The position numbers and the translations under genes were made by a program. This document shows, one piece after another, positions 35,341 to 43,445 of a stretch of 64,000 nucleotides of DNA. The number at the start of each line of letters is the position of its first letter. Positions within the stretch are counted from its first letter, which is position 1. The stretch spans positions 24,943 to 88,942 of the forward strand of contig NZ_BBQT01000011.1 in NCBI RefSeq assembly GCF_001570625.1. The letters are read 5' to 3'. Source of the stretch: Syntrophomonas wolfei subsp. methylbutyratica. Lineage in GTDB: Bacteria; Bacillota; Syntrophomonadia; Syntrophomonadales; Syntrophomonadaceae. Under the pieces are notes generated by a model. The model searched no databases. It worked only from the letters and a program-made list of their open reading frames with translations, and was not told the DNA's origin.

Positions 35341-36054
35341 TTGAAGAAAAACCTGTCTTTAACCCTGTGTTTGCTGGCCCTGTTCTTGTTAACCGCAGTA
35401 ATAGCCGGTTGTGGACCCGCAAAAGAAAGCAGCGCCCCGGCTGATAAAGAGGCGTCAGCCCCCAGCAGCGACAAATCGAGTGGCAGCGAACCAGTATTAA
35501 AGGATTTACTGGGCAAAGGAAAAGCCGTAAATGAAATGTCCTTTGATTGCGAAACCCAGGTAGGGGAGCAGAAGATGCTGGTGAAAACCTGGATTAAAGG
35601 GAAGAAAGTACGCAGCGAAATGGAGAGCCCGGAAGCTGGCGGCAAGATTATTAATATAATCGATAGCGCAGCAGGCGTAGTCTATGTTTACCAACCGGAA
35701 CAAAAGGTGGCTACCAAGATGGACATATCCCTGGCCCAACAGGATGGTTCCAGTTCCCCACAAGAAGACCTGGAGGCTATGAACCCGGATAAGATGAAAT
35801 ATCTTGGTAAAGATACCATTGACGGGAAGAAGTGCCTGGTTTACGAAATTACCGAGGACAATATTGGAAGCAGCAAAGTTTGGTTGTGGGAAGAAAACGG
35901 CATACCTCTCCGTATGGAAGCTACTGCTGACGGCGAAAAAATGGTGATAGAATACCGCAACATTAAAGTGGGGGGAATTCCCGATTCCATGTTTGAACTG
36001 CCTAAGGGAACCCAGATCATGGAGTTCAATATGCCCACTATGCCCACGCCATAA
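35341..36054 (+). CDS. lipoprotein, outer-membrane-lipoprotein-sorting-like fold
   Basis: About 237 residues. Signal peptide with lipobox VIAGC, a Ser/Ala/Asp-rich linker, then a domain with YVYQPEQKVATKMDI and WLWEENGIPLRMEA segments, typical of LolA/LppX-like or DUF4412-type proteins that bind lipids or ligands outside the membrane. The frame opens with ATG at 35332, but this touches the GGAGAGG ribosome site; TTG at 35341 gives MKKNLSLTL with normal spacing and is preferred. Single-gene unit with a terminator behind it. Confidence 0.75.
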   Translation: MKKNLSLTLCLLALFLLTAVIAGCGPAKESSAPADKEASAPSSDKSSGSEPVLKDLLGKGKAVNEMSFDCETQVGEQKMLVKTWIKGKKVRSEMESPEAGGKIINIIDSAAGVVYVYQPEQKVATKMDISLAQQDGSSSPQEDLEAMNPDKMKYLGKDTIDGKKCLVYEITEDNIGSSKVWLWEENGIPLRMEATADGEKMVIEYRNIKVGGIPDSMFELPKGTQIMEFNMPTMPTP

Positions 36055-36090
36055 AGAATCAGCAGTTTCCGTTATGTTGTAGCACGATTA

Positions 36091-36131
36091 AAAAGCCAGG
36101 AGGAAAACGCCCGCCTGGCTTTTGTTTTTTT
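36091..36131 (+). terminator. terminator after lipoprotein gene
   Basis: AAAAGCCAGG / CCTGGCTTTT stem followed by GTTTTTTT. Confidence 0.85.
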
Positions 36132-36214
36132 ATTCAAATCATAAAAAAGGGCAAATCCGATTAAACTCTAGAGTAATCCAAGAATTTCTTTAGTTGGCTT
36201 GATACTGTCATCTT

Positions 36215-37510
36215 CTACCATATCATATGGCGCTCGGCCTCGCTTTTTAGATAATCGCGGAAATTAGGATGAGCAATATTGACCAGTTCTTTTACCCTCT
36301 CCCTTATAGAGCGCCCCCGCAAACAAGCTACCCCGAACTCGGTGATAACATAATCCACATCCACCCGTGAGGTGGTTACCACCGTACCGGGGTCGAAAAA
36401 AGGTACAATACGGGAAACTTTATCGTCCCGGGCCGTAGAGTAAAAGGCCAGAATGGATTTCCCACCGGGGGATTCCTGCGCACCGGTAACGAATTCCTTA
36501 TGCCCGCCGGTACCGCTGTAGAGACGAGAACCTACCGATTCGGCACAACATTGCCCGGTCAAGTCGATCTCCAGCATGGAGTTGATGGATACCATTTTAT
36601 GATTGCGGCCGATAATGGCCGGGTCGTTTACCACGCTTCCCCGGTGAAACTCCACCGCCATGTTTTCATCCAGAAAGTCATACAGCCTCCGGCTGCCCAG
36701 CCCAACATCGGTAATAAACTTATCTTTCCACAGGGTCTTTTTTCGGTTGCTGATGGCTCCGGCCTCATAAAGATCCAGAATGCAATCACTAAACATCTCC
36801 GAATGCACCCCCAGATCCTTTTTATTTCTTAAGCTGTACGCTACCGCCCCGGGAATACTGCCAAACCCGATCTGAATGGTGGAACCGTCTTCAATCAAAT
36901 CCGCCGCATAAGCCCCGATCAGGTGATCCTTTTCCGTAAGCACCGGCGGATCCATGGTAGGGATTTCCCTTTCGCTTTCCACGATATAATCGATTTGCGA
37001 AATATGCACATGTGTATCGCCAAAGGTTCGGGGCAAATGGGGGTTTACCTCCATTATCACCACATCAGCCTGCTCAACAAAGTCTTTTTCCAAAACGGTA
37101 GAAAGAGAAAGAGAGAGGTAACCGTGCTTATCCATGGGGGAGGCACAACCAAAAAAAACATTGGGCCGGCGATGAAACGTACGCTTACTGCTGAATTGAT
37201 GCAGTTGCAGCGGAACATAGGATACATTCCCCTGGGGGTGGGCCTGGCGGGGAGCCTTGCTGTAAAACCAGCTGTTCAAGAGAAATTTCCCTGCCAGTTC
37301 TGGGTTCATAAAGAATTCATATTCACCCATCATCATAGCATTGACTACTGAAACATTCTCCACTTTGTCTTTAATATGATGCAGATTACTCAAGAGGGTA
37401 ACCGGCTCACAAGCAGCCAGGCTGCAGACAATCTCCTGCTTGCTTCTAACCGCTTCCAGCGCTTCCAGCACCGGAACCAGCTTGCGCTGATAGAGTTCCT
37501 TGTAATTCAT
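36215..37510 (-). CDS. acetyl-CoA hydrolase/transferase family CoA-transferase
   Basis: About 431 residues of the class that includes butyryl-CoA:acetate and 4-hydroxybutyrate CoA-transferases. It moves CoA between short-chain acyl groups, which fits fatty acid oxidation or fermentation. The catalytic glutamate is in LGVHSEMFSDC. IQIGFGSIPGAVAYSL and the Gly-rich SGTGGHKEFV segment match CoA-binding loops. The frame opens at 37522, but ATG at 37510 after GAGGTG is the real start. A decayed paralogue lies at 50930-51862. A promoter lies just upstream. Confidence 0.9.
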   Translation of the reverse strand: MNYKELYQRKLVPVLEALEAVRSKQEIVCSLAACEPVTLLSNLHHIKDKVENVSVVNAMMMGEYEFFMNPELAGKFLLNSWFYSKAPRQAHPQGNVSYVPLQLHQFSSKRTFHRRPNVFFGCASPMDKHGYLSLSLSTVLEKDFVEQADVVIMEVNPHLPRTFGDTHVHISQIDYIVESEREIPTMDPPVLTEKDHLIGAYAADLIEDGSTIQIGFGSIPGAVAYSLRNKKDLGVHSEMFSDCILDLYEAGAISNRKKTLWKDKFITDVGLGSRRLYDFLDENMAVEFHRGSVVNDPAIIGRNHKMVSINSMLEIDLTGQCCAESVGSRLYSGTGGHKEFVTGAQESPGGKSILAFYSTARDDKVSRIVPFFDPGTVVTTSRVDVDYVITEFGVACLRGRSIRERVKELVNIAHPNFRDYLKSEAERHMIW

Positions 37511-37559
37511 ACAACACCTCATATTTTACGAGTTTTATGCTTCAATCATTGGTAACAGT

Positions 37560-37588
37560 ATTATAAACCAGGGCTATCCTATTGACAA
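37560..37588 (-). promoter_or_regulatory. promoter of the CoA-transferase gene
   Basis: TTGTCA (37588-37583), 17-base spacer, TATAAT (37565-37560) on the minus strand; leader of about 40 bases. The rest of 37511-37840 holds only this promoter and the terminator at 37685-37715. Confidence 0.7.
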
Positions 37589-37684
37589 TTTGCTTGTTAC
37601 TCTACTGTATCATCGATGATTGTACCATAGCTTGGCCATCGAACAAAGAGTAAATTTGCCATACTAGAAGATTCTTCTTTCCCG

Positions 37685-37715
37685 GTAAACAAAACACCTG
37701 GCCGGAGCCAGGCGT
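37685..37715 (-). terminator. terminator of the glycine betaine transport operon
   Basis: CGCCTGG...CCAGGTG stem, read on the minus strand, followed by TTTTGTTT; about 130 bases after the permease stop. Confidence 0.6.
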
Positions 37716-37840
37716 CTTTTATAATTAAGGAGGGGATAATGTCTTTTTTATATTAACACAAGTCATTGTCATTTTTTGTAATATCAGGACAGGCTGCTAA
37801 ATTAATTTTACTTTCCACACAATCATTTAAGCGGGTGGCC

Positions 37841-38701
37841 CTAAACCCCGGGGGTATCCCAGCGCCGCACCAGGCCCTGGGTCAGGCGATCGATTACAAT
37901 GGCCAGAACCACAATAGCCCAACCCGCCTCAAAACCTCCCCCGACATCAATGCGGTTGGTGCAGATCAAGACCACTTCTCCCAGTCCCCCGGCGCCAATC
38001 ATACTGGCTATTACCACCATGGCCAGTGCCATCATAGTCGTCTGGTTGATTCCCGCCAGGATAGAGGGCATAGCCAGAGGAATACGCACTTCTTTCATTA
38101 ACTGCCAGGAAGTAGCCCCGAAGGCCAATGCCGCCTCCTGCACCGAAGATGAAACCTGGCGAATCCCCAGGTTGGTAAGACGAACCACCGGGGGCAGCGC
38201 ATATATTACGGTCGCCACTACGCCCGGCACCTTGCCCAGGCCAAAGAGCATCAAGGCCGGTATAAGGTAAACAAAACTGGGCATAGTCTGCATGGCATCA
38301 AGTATAGGTGTAACCAAGGTATTGCAGCGGTCCGAAACCGCCATAGCGATGCCCAGGGGAATTCCCAGAAGCAAAGAAATGATAACCGAAACAATTACAA
38401 TGCCCAGAGTTTCCATGGCAATTCCCCAGAATCCGAAAATTCCTACCGTGAAAAGCAAAAGACCCGGCATAATGGTCTTCACCACTTCGTGGGTCTGCCT
38501 CCAGGCAATCACTGTTACCGCGATAATCCAAAGCCACCATGGAATAGCCACAAGTATATGCTCTATCTGCAACAACATCCCCAGCACCATGTTGCTGAAA
38601 GCAGTGAAAAAGGGCTCCCAGGCCACCGTAATCCACTTGACAAAATCGCTGATATACGGTGCTACATGAAATTCAATATCTGATGGAAACAAAAATATCA
38701 C
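37841..38701 (-). CDS. opuAB: glycine betaine/proline ABC transporter permease
   Basis: A 286-residue ProW/OpuAB-like permease with about seven helices and the EAALAFGATSWQLMKEVRIPLAMPSI coupling loop that touches the ATPase. Moves compatible solutes inward under osmotic stress. It overlaps the end of the ATPase gene by four bases and is last in the operon behind a c-di-AMP riboswitch. Confidence 0.92.
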   Translation of the reverse strand: MIFLFPSDIEFHVAPYISDFVKWITVAWEPFFTAFSNMVLGMLLQIEHILVAIPWWLWIIAVTVIAWRQTHEVVKTIMPGLLLFTVGIFGFWGIAMETLGIVIVSVIISLLLGIPLGIAMAVSDRCNTLVTPILDAMQTMPSFVYLIPALMLFGLGKVPGVVATVIYALPPVVRLTNLGIRQVSSSVQEAALAFGATSWQLMKEVRIPLAMPSILAGINQTTMMALAMVVIASMIGAGGLGEVVLICTNRIDVGGGFEAGWAIVVLAIVIDRLTQGLVRRWDTPGV

Positions 38702-39591
38702 CTCCCGGCGCGGGCACTGGCATGGGCTTCGATGCTCCGCACCCGGCTCACCCGGCCCTTATCCAGTAATTGGGCAATTCTCTGTTCGTCTTGAACAAAA
38801 CGCTGTACATATTCATCAGCCGGGTTCATTACTATCTCCTGAGGCCGGCCTACCTGAACGAAAACCCCCGCGCCCATTACCGCCATGCGATCACCTAAAC
38901 GCAAGGCTTCACCTAAATCGTGGGTTACGAAAATAATGGTCTTTTGCCACTCCTTCTGCAGCTTGATCAGTTCATCCTGCATTTCCCGGCGAATCAGAGG
39001 GTCCAGCCCACTAAAGGGTTCATCCATCAGCAACAGGTCCGTATCCTGAACCAGGGCCCGGGCTATGCCCACCCGCTGCTGCATACCGCCGGAAAGCTGG
39101 TGCGGGTATTTTTTCTCCCAGCCAGCCAGGCCCACTTGCCGCAGCGCTTCCTGAGCCCGGGATTCCCGCAGCTCACGTGCCAGGCCTCTTAACTTGAGCC
39201 CAAAGGCTACATTTTCCAATACATTGCGATGGGGCAACAAACCATAATGCTGAAAAACCATGGCCGCTTCACCCCGGCGAAAGGCAGTAAGCTCCTCCGC
39301 ATCCATGGAAGTGACTTCTTTTCCTTTTACCCGGATAACCCCAGTGCTGGGCTCAATCAAGCGGGTGAGACAGCGAATCAAGGTTGATTTTCCACTACCG
39401 GAAAGTCCCATAATAACGAAGACCTCACCTCGTTTAACCTTAAACGAGACATCACGAACCGCAATTACCGCTCCAGCAGCTTCAGCCTTTTCTATGGCCA
39501 CAGGATCAGACAAATCCAAGGCTTTCTCCGTTTTATGATAAACTTTCCAAAGTCGCTCAACTTCAAGCAGGTTAAAATCCTGCATCCCCAT
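38698..39591 (-). CDS. opuAA: glycine betaine/proline ABC transporter ATP-binding protein
   Basis: A 297-residue ProV/OpuAA-type ATPase: Walker [10 protein letters not shown], signature [13 protein letters not shown], Walker [14 protein letters not shown]. The C-terminus is short and lacks the paired CBS domains that many OpuAA/ProV proteins use to sense ionic strength or c-di-AMP. Control here is therefore more likely at the RNA level through the riboswitch upstream. Start ATG at 39591 directly after the TAG of the binding-protein gene, with GAGGTG 6 bases upstream. Confidence 0.92.
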   Translation of the reverse strand: MGMQDFNLLEVERLWKVYHKTEKALDLSDPVAIEKAEAAGAVIAVRDVSFKVKRGEVFVIMGLSGSGKSTLIRCLTRLIEPSTGVIRVKGKEVTSMDAEELTAFRRGEAAMVFQHYGLLPHRNVLENVAFGLKLRGLARELRESRAQEALRQVGLAGWEKKYPHQLSGGMQQRVGIARALVQDTDLLLMDEPFSGLDPLIRREMQDELIKLQKEWQKTIIFVTHDLGEALRLGDRMAVMGAGVFVQVGRPQEIVMNPADEYVQRFVQDEQRIAQLLDKGRVSRVRSIEAHASARAGR

Positions 39592-40665
39592 CTACTTCAC
39601 CTCTTCCAAAGCCTGGTCCAGCTTGGCAGCTACATCGGCTGGAACCCAACCGTGCCATTCATCCTTGTACTTCTGCAAGAAATAGACGGCAGCCGCTTTT
39701 TCATTATTATTATGGTCGCTCATATAAGCCAGAAAATCATTATTTTGTTCCAGGCTGGTTTCATAGTTCTGCAAAAATTCCACCACTTCCGGAGCTCTTT
39801 TCTCCAGTTCGCTGTTAATTCCTATTAAGACCTGAGCGGACGGATAGGAGCAAGCCCGGTTGCTTTCATCCTGCCAAACGGCATCATCAAAATCCGGCTC
39901 TTCCAAGCGGGTCATTTTCAGCTTGCCCATTACCCAGGTCGGTTCCCAGTAATAGCCGAACCAGGGCTCGCCCTTTTCATAAGCGGAAACCATGGAAGCT
40001 ACCAGAGCGGGATCCGAGCCGGTAACAAAATTATTATAATTCTTATCCAAACCATAGCTCTTGATTTTCACCCCGTTTATGCTGGTACAATTCCAGCCCG
40101 GAGGGCTGTTGTGAAAGCGCCCCTTGCTCGGAACTTCCGGGTCCTTGAACAGTTCCCAGTAACGAGGCAGATCGCTGATTTTCTTAAGATCGGGTGCAGT
40201 CGCTTCTAAACCTCGCTCCGCATCTCCCTCTATCATGTAAGTCGGTACATACCATCCCTGCGGGGCGTCCGGGAAATTAGGACCCAGATTCTTCACCTTG
40301 CCTGAAGCCAGGGCCTCTTTCCAGGCTTCCTCGATATTGTCGGCCCAAACCTCCATATAAATATCGATATTTCCCTTTACCATACCTTGAAGAGCAGGCA
40401 GGGTTTCCGCAAACAGGTATTCCGGCTCGGGATAGCCATAACCGTGCTGCAGAATATAACCTACTATCCGGTTATGTACTTTGATGCTGTCCCAGCTAAC
40501 ATCGACCAGAACCAGCCTGGGCTTGTCGCTTCCTTCCTGGGTTCCGCTATCTCCCCCGGTCTTGGACCCACATCCCATTAAAAAGGAAAAGCAAAATAAT
40601 AGCAGAAACGCCAGAAGCAAGCACCTGCTGCGTGAGCGGCGCAATAAGATTTGTAATTGTTGCAT
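39592..40665 (-). CDS. opuAC: glycine betaine-binding lipoprotein of ABC transporter
   Basis: A 357-residue substrate-binding protein. The lipobox SFLMGC anchors it outside the membrane. The domain is of the OpuAC type, with the Trp-containing segments (DVSWDSIKVHN, MEVWADN, YYWEPTWVMG) that form the aromatic cage for quaternary amines in this family. First gene of the operon; AAGGAG 8 bases before ATG at 40665. A c-di-AMP riboswitch lies in its leader. Confidence 0.92.
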   Translation of the reverse strand: MQQLQILLRRSRSRCLLLAFLLLFCFSFLMGCGSKTGGDSGTQEGSDKPRLVLVDVSWDSIKVHNRIVGYILQHGYGYPEPEYLFAETLPALQGMVKGNIDIYMEVWADNIEEAWKEALASGKVKNLGPNFPDAPQGWYVPTYMIEGDAERGLEATAPDLKKISDLPRYWELFKDPEVPSKGRFHNSPPGWNCTSINGVKIKSYGLDKNYNNFVTGSDPALVASMVSAYEKGEPWFGYYWEPTWVMGKLKMTRLEEPDFDDAVWQDESNRACSYPSAQVLIGINSELEKRAPEVVEFLQNYETSLEQNNDFLAYMSDHNNNEKAAAVYFLQKYKDEWHGWVPADVAAKLDQALEEVK

Positions 40666-40738
40666 AGAAAAAACTCCTTACCGGCAGGCAAGAAAAACGG
40701 ATAAATTTGTGGGGCCAGGAATACAAAGCTAGGAGAGA

Positions 40739-40771
40739 GCAAAAAACTCCCTCCGCCAAATGCGGAACCTG
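40739..40771 (-). terminator. expression-platform terminator of the c-di-AMP riboswitch
   Basis: TTCCGC-ATTTG-GCGGAG stem followed by GGAGTTTTTT on the minus strand, between the aptamer and the opuAC start. The stem is short, so this assignment is moderate. Confidence 0.5.
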
Positions 40772-40825
40772 GATTATGCTGGATTACACTTATCTAAACT
40801 ATGTTTAAGAGATAAAAACCTGCAA

Positions 40826-40945
40826 CACCCGTGTCGCCTACGAGGTTAGCTGACGGGCTCGGGCTCGGGTCAGCCCTATCCCCTTCCTGGCCATATTACT
40901 CCAGGAACCGGAAACTCGCCCCAAAAATGGTTTCCCCGCGTTTCT
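40826..40945 (-). promoter_or_regulatory. c-di-AMP (ydaO/yuaA) riboswitch aptamer
   Basis: The minus strand reads CGCGGGGAAACC, then GGGGCGAGTTTCCGG, AGGGCTGACC, and the hallmark 3' block GAGCCCGTCAGCTAACCTCG followed by TAGGCG. These are the conserved pieces of ydaO-type c-di-AMP riboswitches in the right order. It leads the glycine betaine transporter operon. In Firmicutes these switches turn osmolyte and potassium uptake genes off when c-di-AMP is high. A possible promoter lies upstream (TTGACC at 41017-41012, 17 bases, TAAGCT). Confidence 0.9.
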
Positions 40946-41152
40946 CTACCAGAAACTTCGGCCTGCCTATTAATTTATTTTATATTAATAGCTTAAGTAA
41001 GTTATTTTTTTAGGTCAAGCTGCAAATTCCAGCATATTGCCAGGTTTAGAAGTGAAAACCAGTAAAACCGGGCGATTGGGTCTTATATAGATAGAAATCC
41101 ATACCAAGATGATTCTAAAAATGGATTGAAAGAATAATCAAACAGTTATTAT

Positions 41153-41440
41153 TTATTTAACTCTACGCAGGTGGGCAGTCTCAAGTTGTAACACATCGAC
41201 CTTTGCTTCAATGCGGCCTAATGCCATAATAATACGTTCGTTAATGTCGTTCTGTACTTCCCGGGCATCGAATAAAGCCCTGACCTTTTCGGTCAGCTCG
41301 TTTTCCATGCGTACCTGGCTGGCGTCAACTTTATCGACCTTAGTTTCCAGATTATCCAAACGAGTATTAACCTGTGTTATAGATTCCTGTATGGTGGTTT
41401 GGTTTTTTAGTAATAATTCAAGTATCTCCCTATCCGTGAT
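41153..41440 (-). CDS. small coiled-coil protein with ATC in start position
   Basis: Up to 95 residues, almost entirely amphipathic helix (REILELLLKNQTTIQESI, then LDNLETKVDKVDASQVRMENELTEKVR). No family function is known. A strong ribosome site (GGAGG at 41449-41453) is followed 8 bases later by ATC at 41440, which gives (M)TDREILELL. The first ordinary start is TTG at 41359, which would lose 27 residues and has no ribosome site. The gene in front is frameshifted, so this may be a decaying gene whose ATG became ATC. Confidence 0.5.
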   Translation of the reverse strand: MTDREILELLLKNQTTIQESITQVNTRLDNLETKVDKVDASQVRMENELTEKVRALFDAREVQNDINERIIMALGRIEAKVDVLQLETAHLRRVK

Positions 41441-41575
41441 CCCTTTCCCCTCCCTTTTTCTTTAAGGCTTCTATTATCGTTATAGCCGTCTCTATATCAT
41501 CCTTGGTAGCCTTGCGTCCCACATGGAATAAAGCCTTTCCAACAGGGAGTCAGAGTTTTTATAATCTTCTTCCAT
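41430..41575 (-). pseudogene. small frameshifted gene upstream of the coiled-coil protein
   Basis: From ATG at 41575 the frame reads MEEDYKNSDSLLERL. Adding one base in the CTTT run lets it continue FHVGRKATKDDIETAIT and on to KKKGGERDHG, with its stop overlapping the next start. The length, 146 bases, is one short of whole codons. No function recognised. Confidence 0.5.
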
Positions 41576-41579
41576 TTAA

Positions 41580-41738
41580 TTAATTATACCACAATCTCCC
41601 TATTGATAAGGGATTGTAAAGACCGTTCGTTATCGAAATATAAAGTGGAAAATAAAAATCGCGTTTGATTCCGTATAAGGCTTCCTCCAATTTTTCATCA
41701 GATAAATCGGGTTTTATTTGAGATACTTTATTCGACAT
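41580..41738 (-). CDS. hypothetical 52-aa ORF in decay zone
   Basis: Reads MSNKVSQIKPDLSDEKLEEA, then LYGIKRDFYFPLYISITNGL, then YNPLSIGRLWYN. No clear ribosome site and no recognised family. It lies between two damaged genes and may itself be a remnant. Confidence 0.25.
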   Translation of the reverse strand: MSNKVSQIKPDLSDEKLEEALYGIKRDFYFPLYISITNGLYNPLSIGRLWYN

Positions 41739-41754
41739 ATGCTTTAATAAGTGC

Positions 41755-41973
41755 CTATATCAAGAAAATAAACCAAACAGGGTGCTGACTACGAATTATT
41801 TCTATTTCTATATAATATTCACCAGAAGAGCTCTCACCCGCTGCTTTACGAACTTCAATAGCATGTAATGAATTTACGATTGCTTCGAAAAGTGGAATAA
41901 GCGGCCTGTTTTTAGGTAAAGTAAAATCCTTACCCTGCCTTCCAGATTAATCGAATACATCTTCCTCGCCTAT
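41755..41973 (-). pseudogene. remnant of an HSP90-like (HATPase) ATP-binding protein gene
   Basis: The frame EEDVFD-stop-SGRQGKDFTLPKN, then RPLIPLFEAIVNSLHAIEVRK, resembles the N-terminal ATP-binding segment of GHKL-type proteins (LFEAIVNSxxAI with the Mg-binding Asn). A TAA at 41947-41949 interrupts it, and it ends after about 64 more codons, far short of a full domain. The region 41974-42100 shows no intact gene. Confidence 0.5.
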
Positions 41974-42108
41974 TCCTCCTCCATCCTGTATTATGAGTTT
42001 ATCATAGTACAGGATGCTAATTATTATTTTTCTATATTCCTTGCGTTAATACCTCTTCTTTACTCTACTCAGGAAAGGTGGAGCCCCGGCCTTTAGCCAG
42101 AGCTCTAT

Positions 42109-42137
42109 TTGACGAATATTTTTCCAGATGTTATCAT
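42109..42137 (+). promoter_or_regulatory. promoter of the candidate antitoxin RNA
   Basis: TTGACG, 17-base spacer, TATCAT; expected start near 42144, pointing towards the 3' end of the small toxin gene. Confidence 0.6.
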
Positions 42138-42143
42138 ACAATT

Positions 42144-42222
42144 AATAAAGGAGTTGCCGCTTTTGCTACGGCGGCTAGTCCTAAATCGTTCTAGACCGCC
42201 TTATTCAGGCGGTCTTGTTATT
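42144..42222 (+). ncRNA. candidate antisense RNA antitoxin of a type I system
   Basis: About 80 bases from the predicted start to a strong hairpin GACCGCC-TTATTCA-GGCGGTC (42194-42214) followed by TTGTTATTTT. It also contains a GCCGC...GGCGGC stem. It overlaps the 3' end and trailer of the holin-like toxin gene on the other strand, the geometry of txpA/ratA-type loci. No coding frame of note. Confidence 0.45.
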
Positions 42223-42298
42223 TTCTGAGCATTATGCACAGGGAAACAACTCCCAAGATTACTAAGCAGAATTGGAACAATTCGCCATATGTAATCAT
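42218..42298 (-). CDS. holin-like small toxin (type I TA, TxpA/BsrG-like)
   Basis: A 26-residue peptide MITYGELFQFCLVILGVVSL then CIMLRK: a short polar start, one membrane helix and a basic tail. MITYxxL is the usual opening of the putative holin-like toxin family. GGGGGGTGA lies directly upstream of ATG at 42298. A probable antisense RNA converges on it from the other strand. Likely harms the membrane when overproduced, by analogy with the family. Confidence 0.6.
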   Translation of the reverse strand: MITYGELFQFCLVILGVVSLCIMLRK

Positions 42299-42401
42299 TC
42301 ACCCCCCTCGCGGGAAAGTGACCAACCGCCAAACGGCAACTCCATGTACTATACCCTACAAAACTCTCGGGAAATAATACTATAATTCAAATGCTTAAGT
42401 T

Positions 42402-42650
42402 TTAGTATTGCTCTTCGCCATTTACTGCAACCTGCATCGCGTGCATAGAGCCGGTTTGACCGACCACGTTGTCTATTCCTTTTACATTTGCATAACTGTT
42501 GCCGCTTAAAGTCCCCCATACTTCTACCGCATCCCCAACTTTGGCCTCAAAGTGATCATGCTGGGCATTACGTAACCATGTTCATTCTTGACAAGCCAGA
42601 CGCTGGGGCCACCTATGTTTTCGATTGTATCAAGCTTAACGATTCCACCT
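42402..42650 (-). pseudogene. frameshifted remnant of an uncharacterised small beta-rich protein
   Basis: One frame reads GGIVKLDTIENIGGPSVWLV then KNEHGYVMP. After a one-base shift near 42565 another reads HDHFEAKVGDAVEVWGTLSG and ends NVVGQTGSMHAMQVAVNG and EEQY at 42402. Continuity across the shift shows a decayed gene; a stop also blocks the upstream part. Possibly an OB-like fold; not recognised. Confidence 0.45.
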
Positions 42651-42692
42651 TTTTAAACCTGCATTCTCGACTACTCATAACGAGGTTTCAGT

Positions 42693-42733
42693 ATAAACAC
42701 AGTAAAATCGGGTGTTATAAAACCTCGCCAACC
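42693..42733. repeat. imperfect inverted repeat with CGAGGTTT ends
   Basis: CGAGGTTT...TATAAACAC and GTGTTATA..AACCTCG arms. A partly similar sequence (AGGTTTAGAAGTGAAAACC, AGTAAAACCGGGCG) lies at 41043-41077. Confidence 0.35.
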
Positions 42734-42784
42734 TTTCAAAGCCATCGTTACGAGAAAAACGCATAACGAGTGAACTTTCAGGTA

Positions 42785-43072
42785 CTAATGAGGAAGGAAA
42801 TGTCCATCTTGATACTTCGCCATGCTATTACCTCCACTCAGGTGTTATTTCAGCGCTCGGCGGGGAGTGGAGCGGCACCCCCGCCTGGTGACGGCTCGGC
42901 CTGCCGTGGCTGAAAAGATAAAGCGCCCTGCTGCCTGGCCGGGCAGCAAGCGCCTGTTAACAATTTGCTGTATGCAATTGTCCTATTTTAAATAATAACA
43001 CGGATTCAAGAATAAAGTGGTCCGCAAGTGGGCACAAAGTGGCCCTTTTCTGGGCACAAAGTGGCCTTAGTG
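42785..43072 (-). mobile_element. remnant of an IS21-like element (left end and start of istA)
   Basis: On the minus strand two copies of GGCCACTTTGTGCCC (within 43031-43069) and GCGGACCACTTT form the repeated terminal sequences usual for IS21-type elements. A GC-rich leader follows, then GGAGGTAATAGC and ATG at 42823 opening MAKYQDG, like the MAKY... start of IstA transposases, but it stops after 12 codons. No transposase body or istB is present. Confidence 0.4.
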
Positions 43073-43196
43073 ATGAATTGTATGTTGTATGTAGTAGGAT
43101 TAAGATAGGAAGGGTTTAGGAGAGAAAAAAAATCCAGAACACTATGTGACCTAAAATGTGACCTTTTGCCAAATATAGGAATTAAAGAAGGTCACG

Positions 43197-43222
43197 CAAA
43201 AGCCCTCCTAACTTGGAGGGCT
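43197..43222 (-). terminator. terminator after the tRNA cluster
   Basis: AGCCCTCC-AAGTTA-GGAGGGCT stem with TTTT behind it on the minus strand, 14 bases after tRNA-Lys. Confidence 0.75.
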
Positions 43223-43235
43223 GCTTGTTTTCAAC

Positions 43236-43311
43236 TGGTGAGCCATCCAGGACTCGAACCTGGGACACCCTGATTAAAAGTCAGGTGCTCTACCTCCTGA
43301 GCTAATGGCCC
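43236..43311 (-). tRNA. tRNA-Lys (anticodon TTT)
   Basis: Anticodon loop CTTTTAA within CTGAC...GTCAG-like arm, TTCGAGTCC T-loop, acceptor GGGCCAT/ATGGCTC and encoded CCA. Last of five tRNA genes on this strand. Confidence 0.95.
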
Positions 43312-43323
43312 TTGATAATATTA

Positions 43324-43398
43324 TGGCTGGGGTGGCTGGATTCGAACCAACGAATGACGGAGTCAAAGTCCGTTGCCTTACCGCTTGGCTACACCCCA
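43324..43398 (-). tRNA. tRNA-Gln (anticodon TTG)
   Basis: Acceptor TGGGGTG/CACCCCA, anticodon loop CTTTGAC, TTCGAATCC T-loop and encoded CCA. Confidence 0.95.
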
Positions 43399-43445
43399 AC
43401 GGTACTGAGTATAACTAAGATACTACCGGGCTGTCAAGGGTAAAA

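Noticed and set aside
40831..41013. 60-codon plus-strand frame upstream of opuAC
   Set aside because: It is the antisense of the c-di-AMP riboswitch.
41947..41949. An intact HATPase gene across 41755-42010
   Set aside because: An in-frame stop, a missing start and early termination leave only a fragment.
42785..43072. A complete insertion sequence
   Set aside because: No transposase body, istB or second end; only terminal-type repeats and a 12-codon start remain.
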